This document shows positions 5,897 through 9,797 of a stretch of 9,797 bases of DNA, one piece after another. The DNA is taken from the NCBI GenBank assembly GCA_031258035.1, contig JAIRNL010000035.1:1-9797 (forward strand), given 5' to 3'. The notes beneath the pieces were generated by a model. It had not been told where the DNA came from, did not search any database, and saw nothing but the letters and a program-made list of their open reading frames with translations. The position numbers and the translations under genes are program-made. Positions within the stretch are counted from its first letter, which is position 1. Each line of letters opens with the position of its first letter. The DNA comes from Azoarcus sp. Lineage in GTDB: Bacteria > Pseudomonadota > Gammaproteobacteria > Burkholderiales > Rhodocyclaceae.

Positions 5897-6685
5897 TCAC
5901 GGAAACCAGCACAGCTTCTCGTGAAGACCCACCACGCTGCCCACCACGATCAGGGCGGGCGGTTCGATTTTTGTTTCGCGCAGATGCGCCGGAAAGTCGG
6001 CGAGCCGGGTGAAAAGCGTCTCCTGGGTCTTCAGGGTGCCCTGCCGCACCACGGCGACAGGCGTGTCGGCGGGCAGGCCGTGGGCGATGAGACTGCGGGC
6101 AATATCCTCGGCGGCGGCAACGCCCATGTAGAACACGACCGTCTGGCCGGGGCGAGCCAGCGCGAGCCAGTCGAGGTCGGCGTTGCCGTGCTTGAGGTGC
6201 CCGGTGACGAAAGTCAGCATCCGGGCATGGTCGCGGTGCGTGAGGGGAAAACCGGCATAGGCGGCGCAGCCGGTGGCGGCGGTGACGCCGGGCACGACTT
6301 CAAAGGGGATGCCGGCCGCGGCCAGGGCTTCGAGTTCTTCGCCGCCACGGCCAAAGATGAAAGGATCGCCGCCCTTGAGACGCACCACCGCCAGGTTTTC
6401 CCGCGCCAGGCGAGCCAGCATGGCGTTGATGCGCGCTTGCGGCAAGGTGTGGCGCGAAGCCTCCTTGCCGGCATAGATGAGCCTCGCGCCGGGGCGCGCG
6501 AGGGTGACGATGCCGTCGCCGACGAGGTGGTCGTAGACGATGGCATCCGCCTGGGCGATCAGGCGCGCGGCCTTGAGGGTGAGCAGTTCCGGGTCGCCCG
6601 GCCCGGCGCCGACCAGCCATACCTTGCCGGGTCGCGGACGGCAGCCGGCATCCGCGCCGGCGTGGGGAAGGGTTGGATGCGTCAT
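5897..6685 (-). CDS. cobA: Uroporphyrinogen-III C-methyltransferase (SUMT)
   Basis: SUMT methylates uroporphyrinogen III at C2 and C7 with SAM, giving precorrin-2 for siroheme or cobalamin. The 262-residue length suits a stand-alone SUMT without the CysG oxidase/chelatase domain. Motifs are VWLVGAGPGDPELLTLKA at 22-39, YDHLV at 51-55, VRLKGGDPFIFGRGGEE at 101-117, EVVPGVTAATGCAAYAGFPL at 129-148 followed by THRDH, and VFYMGV at 184-189. I chose the ATG at 6685 because it opens 20 residues before the conserved domain and has AAGG about ten bases upstream; the frame continues upstream antisense of the kinase gene only by chance. It lies 85 bases after the kinase stop, too little room for a cobalamin riboswitch. 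No partner siroheme or cobalamin gene is in the window, so the end product cannot be decided. Confidence 0.94.
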   Translation of the reverse strand: MTHPTLPHAGADAGCRPRPGKVWLVGAGPGDPELLTLKAARLIAQADAIVYDHLVGDGIVTLARPGARLIYAGKEASRHTLPQARINAMLARLARENLAVVRLKGGDPFIFGRGGEELEALAAAGIPFEVVPGVTAATGCAAYAGFPLTHRDHARMLTFVTGHLKHGNADLDWLALARPGQTVVFYMGVAAAEDIARSLIAHGLPADTPVAVVRQGTLKTQETLFTRLADFPAHLRETKIEPPALIVVGSVVGLHEKLCWFP

Positions 6686-6770
6686 TTTTGCAAGACCTTG
6701 CGTTGGTTTTTCGCGGCATCGTACCGCTTTGCGGGCAGGCGCATGAACGAGACCCGTGGCGTCGCGGAAA

Positions 6771-8189
6771 TCACGCGGGCAGGCGCAGGCGCGCCGCCAG
6801 CCCGCCCAGTTCCGCGCTGGCGCGCAATTGCAGGTCGCCGCCCCAGGTGTGCGCGATGTCGGCGGCAATCGACAGCCCCAGCCCGCTGCCGGGCGTGCTT
6901 TCGTCGAAGCGCCGCCCTCGTCGCAGCGCCTCTTCGAGCCGCTCGGGCGGCAGCCCCGGGCCGTCGTCGGCAATATCAATAAATAGTGACGCGCGGGCGT
7001 TCCCCCGCGCCGCCTCCGGCGCATGGCGGGCACTGACGCGCACCTTGGCGGCGGCCCATTTGCCGGCGTTGTCCAGCAGATTGCCCAGCATTTCTTCCAG
7101 ATCGGACGCATCGCCAAGCCAGGCGAGTTCGTCGGGGATGTCCATCTGCCACGACAGGCGCTTTTCCGGCCGGGAATGGCGGATCAGCGCGACCAGCCGT
7201 TCCGCGGTTTCGCGCACGGATACCGCGTCACGACGCGGCGCGGCGGCCTCCGCCGGCGGCGCGGCGCGGGCGAGATGGCGCTCGATCAGCCCGTTGATGC
7301 TGCGCACCTGCTCGATCACCAACGCACTGTCCATCCGCGGTTGGCGGCCGGCCTCCAGCCCCAGGCGCGCCAGGGGCGTCTTGAGCGCATGGCTGAGATC
7401 GGCGGCGTGGGAGCGGCTGCGCGCCAACATGCGCGCATTGCGCAACAACAGGGCATCTATCTCCCCAGCCAGCGGATCGAGTTCCGGCCCGTATCCCGTG
7501 CCGAGCCAATCCGCGACCTCGCCGCCGCCGTCGCCGCCGCCGGCATCCGGCTGGCTGTGCAGTTTTTCCAGGCGCTGCTTCAGGCGTTCGACGGGACGCA
7601 GCCCGACCCGCACCTGCACGACAACCGTGACGACGACCCCCACCAGCAGGCACGCCAACCCCAGCCAGAGCGTGCGGCCGATGCGTTCGAGATCGTCGGT
7701 CACGCCGCTGGCTGGCCCATAGACCCGCAACCTGGCTGGAACGTCTCCGATGCGGATGTCGCGCTCGATGCCCAGCAGGGGGCGTCCGCGCGGGTCGGTG
7801 TCGCGCAACAGGGCGCGCGCGTCGCGGGCGGGCTCCGCCTGCAACGCGCCATCCCACAACGAACGCGAATAGAGCGTTTGCCCCTGCCCGACGACGACCC
7901 AGTACCAGCCGGAAAAAATCTGGCTGAATTCGTCGTTGCCCCGCCCCGGCGCGTAACGCCAGAGGCCGTCCGGGCCGACTTCGAGGCGGGCTTCGAGATG
8001 GTCGGCCTGCCCATCGAGCAGCCGGACGAAACCGCCGTAAAGGCTGTCGTGAATATCCTTGTACAAAAGGCCGCCCAACAACAACACCAACAGCAGCGCC
8101 GGCCCCAGCCCGAGCCACAGCAGGCGCGCCGTCAGGCCGGCGCGGCGGGTCGCGGGTTTCATCGTGGGCGGGGATTCGTCGGCGGACAT
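6771..8189 (-). CDS. PhoQ-like sensor histidine kinase
   Basis: This inner-membrane sensor kinase pairs with the upstream response regulator. Numbered from the ATG at 8189 (472 residues), it has helix one at about 22-43, a periplasmic sensor region at about 44-172 and helix two at about 173-193. A HAMP-like linker follows. The H-box is ADLSHALKTPLARL with phospho-acceptor His267, the N-box LGNLLDNAGKWA at 368-379, G1 DDGPGLP at 408-414 and G2 GSGLGLSIAADIA at 434-446. The architecture and order match PhoQ-type kinases; the stimulus is not readable from sequence. A glycine/acid stretch (DAGGGDGGGE at 215-224) interrupts the linker. No candidate start has a good ribosome site: GTG 8234, ATG 8189 and ATG 8162 are all possible, and 8162 would place helix one 12 residues from the start. 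Confidence 0.9.
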   Translation of the reverse strand: MSADESPPTMKPATRRAGLTARLLWLGLGPALLLVLLLGGLLYKDIHDSLYGGFVRLLDGQADHLEARLEVGPDGLWRYAPGRGNDEFSQIFSGWYWVVVGQGQTLYSRSLWDGALQAEPARDARALLRDTDPRGRPLLGIERDIRIGDVPARLRVYGPASGVTDDLERIGRTLWLGLACLLVGVVVTVVVQVRVGLRPVERLKQRLEKLHSQPDAGGGDGGGEVADWLGTGYGPELDPLAGEIDALLLRNARMLARSRSHAADLSHALKTPLARLGLEAGRQPRMDSALVIEQVRSINGLIERHLARAAPPAEAAAPRRDAVSVRETAERLVALIRHSRPEKRLSWQMDIPDELAWLGDASDLEEMLGNLLDNAGKWAAAKVRVSARHAPEAARGNARASLFIDIADDGPGLPPERLEEALRRGRRFDESTPGSGLGLSIAADIAHTWGGDLQLRASAELGGLAARLRLPA

Positions 8190-8272
8190 GGCCGCAGTGT
8201 ATAGCCGTTCGTCGTCGATGCGCGCCGCCGGCACAAGCGCCCGTCGCCCCGGCGCGCGGGCCCGCCTGGCAC

Positions 8273-8312
8273 GCGAAACGGCGAAACGGCGGAACGGCGG
8301 AACGGCGGAACG
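8273..8312. repeat. Five tandem copies of an octamer between regulator and kinase genes
   Basis: The plus strand reads GCGAAACG twice, then GCGGAACG three times, without a break, so the unit is GCGRAACG. It lies in the untranslated gap between the regulator stop (8353) and the kinase start. Eight is not a multiple of three, and the array is outside the chosen kinase ORF, so copy-number change would alter leader length, not protein. One isolated GCGAAACG occurs at 5737-5744, directly before trpS. Confidence 0.85.
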
Positions 8313-8352
8313 ACAGACTGGCGCCGAAGACGACCGGCAAGGCCGGCGCTTT

Positions 8353-9012
8353 TCAGATCGTCAGCCGAAACCCCAGGCCGCGCCGGGTGCCGATCAGATC
8401 CGCGCCGATCTTGCGGCGAATCCGGCCAATCAGCACATCCACCGAGTTGGAATCCGGTTCCAGATCGCGCGAATAGACATGTTCGCCGATCTCGGCGCGC
8501 GTGACGGTCGCGCCGCGGCGGTGCATCAGATAAGCGAGAATGCGCTGCTCCTGCGCGGTCAGATCGACGGCCTGGCCGCGCAGCCTGAAACGTTGGCTGA
8601 CGGTATCGTATTCGAGCGGGCCGGCGGTCAATACCGTGTCGCCGCCTCGCTGCTTGTCCCGGCGCAACAAGGCGCGCAGGCGCAGCACGACTTCTTCCGG
8701 CAAAAAGGGCTTGACCAGGTAATCGTCGGCGCCGGCCTGGAAACCCGCCAATTTGTCGCTCCAACGCGCGCGCGCCGTCAGAATCAAGACCGGGATGTGG
8801 CAGCCGTTCTCGCGCCAGTGCCGCAATACCGAAACGCCATCGAGTCCCGGCAGGCCGAGATCCAGCACGGCGGCGTCGTAGCTCTCCGTTTCGCCGAGAA
8901 AAACCGCCTCGTTGCCGTCGCCGGAGGTCTCCGCGACGAAGCCGGCCTCGTCCAGCACAGCCCCGAGGCTGGCTGCCAACAGGGCATCGTCCTCAACGAT
9001 CAGGATGCGCAT
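8353..9012 (-). CDS. OmpR/PhoP-family response regulator
   Basis: This is a 219-residue DNA-binding regulator phosphorylated by the adjacent kinase. The receiver domain spans about 1-117 with the acidic pair Asp8/Asp9 (ILIVEDD), phospho-acceptor Asp51 (VLDLGLPGLDG), Thr79 (LILTAR) and Lys101 (LVKPF). The winged-helix effector domain spans about 126-219, with the α3 recognition-helix region SNSVDVLIGRIRRKIG and the wing GTRRGLGFRL typical of PhoP/QseB-like proteins. I chose ATG 9012, which opens at MRILIVEDD and has AAGG close upstream; ATG 9039 adds nine basic residues. The start lies inside the last codons of the PepSY gene (20-base overlap), implying coupled translation. The direct repeat at 9762-9778 is a likely binding site for this protein (inference from spacing). 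Confidence 0.94.
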   Translation of the reverse strand: MRILIVEDDALLAASLGAVLDEAGFVAETSGDGNEAVFLGETESYDAAVLDLGLPGLDGVSVLRHWRENGCHIPVLILTARARWSDKLAGFQAGADDYLVKPFLPEEVVLRLRALLRRDKQRGGDTVLTAGPLEYDTVSQRFRLRGQAVDLTAQEQRILAYLMHRRGATVTRAEIGEHVYSRDLEPDSNSVDVLIGRIRRKIGADLIGTRRGLGFRLTI

Positions 9013-9745
9013 ACGCCTTGCCCGCTTCTGTTTTTCCATGCAGAACCACCGCGCTTCGGCTATCCACGCGCAACTTGGCCATACCGCCGTCGGACTGGAG
9101 AATCTCTATTTCGTAACACCAGCCGCTCGGGCTTGCGCGATCCCGTTCGAGTTCGATTTCCAGCACGGTACCCGGATATTTCCGCAACAGCGCGTCGAGC
9201 ATGTCAGCCAGCGGCCTGGCGCGCGCCATCCGGGGCGGGTCGTCGTGCCGGACTTCCCCCGTGCGCGCATCGACCAGCAAAGCCAGCCGCTTTTCGCCCG
9301 CCTGGATCAACTGCACTTCGTACATGAGCTGGCCCTGCGCGCCGTATTTGATTTCAGCCTTCTCCACATGGCCCGGATACTGCCGCGACAGGCGGCGCAA
9401 CATGTCGGGCAACGGGGCGGGCGGCGACCGGAAACCGGAAAGATCGCCGGCCTTCAGCAACTCCCCGCTCTGGGCATGAACCTTTATTTCCCGCCTGCGG
9501 TGGGTGGCATCCAGAATCTCGATTTCATACACGGGGCCGTAGACGTCATCCATCTCCAGTTCGACTTCGACGATGCGTCCGGGCACCTGGCGCTCCACCG
9601 CGGACAGGATTTCAGCCAACGGCTTGTAATGGCCGGCGGCCACCGCCTGACGCACGCCATGTTGTTCGTCGCCGCGCGCCGGGGAAGAGGACAACAACAA
9701 CGCGGCAAGGAGAAGGAAGCATCCGGGGGAGATCATGGCCGCCAT
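8993..9745 (-). CDS. Exported protein with three PepSY-like domains
   Basis: This 250-residue protein has an N-terminal signal peptide: hydrophobic residues 9-20 and probable cleavage near SPARG at 21-25. Three PepSY-like units follow. Unit one (about 40-99) is KPLAEILSAVERQVPGRIVE, then YEIEILD and SGELLKA. Unit two (about 112-168) is LPDMLRRLSRQYPGHVEKAE, then YEVQLI and TGEVRHD. Unit three (about 177-238) is RPLADMLDALLRKYPGTVLE, then YEIEIL and a degenerate end, SRSAVVLHG, that lacks the Gly-Glu. PepSY domains occur in periplasmic inhibitors and sensors, and PepSY genes often sit in front of PhoPQ/PmrAB-like systems. A role as periplasmic modulator of the kinase is therefore likely but inferred. 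The ATG at 9745 precedes a second in-frame ATG at 9736, and neither has a strong ribosome site. It is the first gene of the signalling operon. Confidence 0.88.
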   Translation of the reverse strand: MAAMISPGCFLLLAALLLSSSPARGDEQHGVRQAVAAGHYKPLAEILSAVERQVPGRIVEVELEMDDVYGPVYEIEILDATHRRREIKVHAQSGELLKAGDLSGFRSPPAPLPDMLRRLSRQYPGHVEKAEIKYGAQGQLMYEVQLIQAGEKRLALLVDARTGEVRHDDPPRMARARPLADMLDALLRKYPGTVLEIELERDRASPSGWCYEIEILQSDGGMAKLRVDSRSAVVLHGKTEAGKAYAHPDR

Positions 9746-9761
9746 CGTCTCAAATACTGTC

Positions 9762-9778
9762 TGAACGGTTCGTGAACG
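9762..9778 (-). promoter_or_regulatory. Candidate PhoP-type operator (6-5-6 direct repeat)
   Basis: TGAACG occurs at 9762-9767 and again at 9773-9778, separated by five bases, so the period is 11. On the operon strand it reads CGTTCA-N5-CGTTCA. Tandem hexamers one helical turn apart are the arrangement of PhoP, PmrA and other OmpR-family boxes, and CGTTCA resembles the enterobacterial PhoP half-site GGTTTA. It begins 17 bases upstream of the first ATG of the PepSY gene, so autoregulation of the operon is likely. Confidence 0.5.
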
Positions 9779-9797
9779 ACATTTCGGGAAGCGTCGC

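Noticed and set aside
4446..5924. Plus-strand 492-codon ORF opposite trpS
   Set aside because: The opposite strand encodes an unmistakable TrpRS with both signature motifs; this frame is a by-product of GC-rich codon use.
6686..6770. Cobalamin riboswitch before cobA
   Set aside because: The gap is 85 bases, shorter than such elements, and no B12-box-like sequence is seen.
6686..7117. N-terminal extension of the cobA frame to 7117
   Set aside because: It lies inside the kinase gene in another frame and reads as low-complexity; SUMT proteins begin close to the VWLVGAGPG motif.
8912..9775. Plus-strand 287-codon ORF at the right end
   Set aside because: It is antisense to the PepSY and regulator genes, which have clear domains; no ribosome site or recognisable family.

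Overview
The window joins two kinds of DNA. Positions 1 to about 2860 are of mixed, more AT-rich composition and hold phage-type and orphan genes. From about 2870 to the right end the DNA is very GC-rich, and all six genes are conserved and lie on the minus strand. MurB, TrpRS with a C-terminal extension, SUMT and a PepSY/PhoP-like/PhoQ-like cassette suggest a betaproteobacterial chromosome, perhaps Rhodocyclales-like. That assignment rests on protein style only, since no marker RNA is present.

Left part, read as the right edge of a prophage. The 3' end of one plus-strand frame (1-237) runs into a plus-strand ORF (165-683) resembling small phage tail-associated proteins. Convergent to these are two minus-strand genes with no recognised function: an exported four-cysteine protein built from two repeats (1496-1810), followed by a single-pass membrane protein (718-1458). 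A divergent plus-strand orphan (2068-2454) comes next, then a strong RNA hairpin (2489-2526), then the N-terminal piece of a tyrosine recombinase (from 2526). The recombinase loses its identity near 2845-2865, where chromosomal sequence begins, so its catalytic domain is absent. Orphans between a tail module and an integrase are typical accessory ('moron') genes.

Right part, in minus-strand gene order. A triple-PepSY exported protein (8993-9745) overlaps the start of an OmpR/PhoP-family response regulator (8353-9012). A PhoQ-like sensor kinase (6771-8189) follows. The three form one signalling operon. Directly before it lies an exact 6-bp direct repeat with 11-bp period (9762-9778), a plausible autoregulatory operator. 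Five copies of an octamer sit between regulator and kinase. Next comes cobA (5897-6685), which makes precorrin-2 for siroheme or cobalamin. Last is trpS (4452-5735), which overlaps a PACE-family efflux gene (3985-4455) by ATGA. murB (2944-3972), for peptidoglycan precursor synthesis, follows after 12 bases. trpS, the PACE gene and murB look co-transcribed.

No rRNA, tRNA, CRISPR array or complete insertion sequence is visible. The least described material is the orphan cargo at 718-2454 and the hairpin before the integrase remnant.
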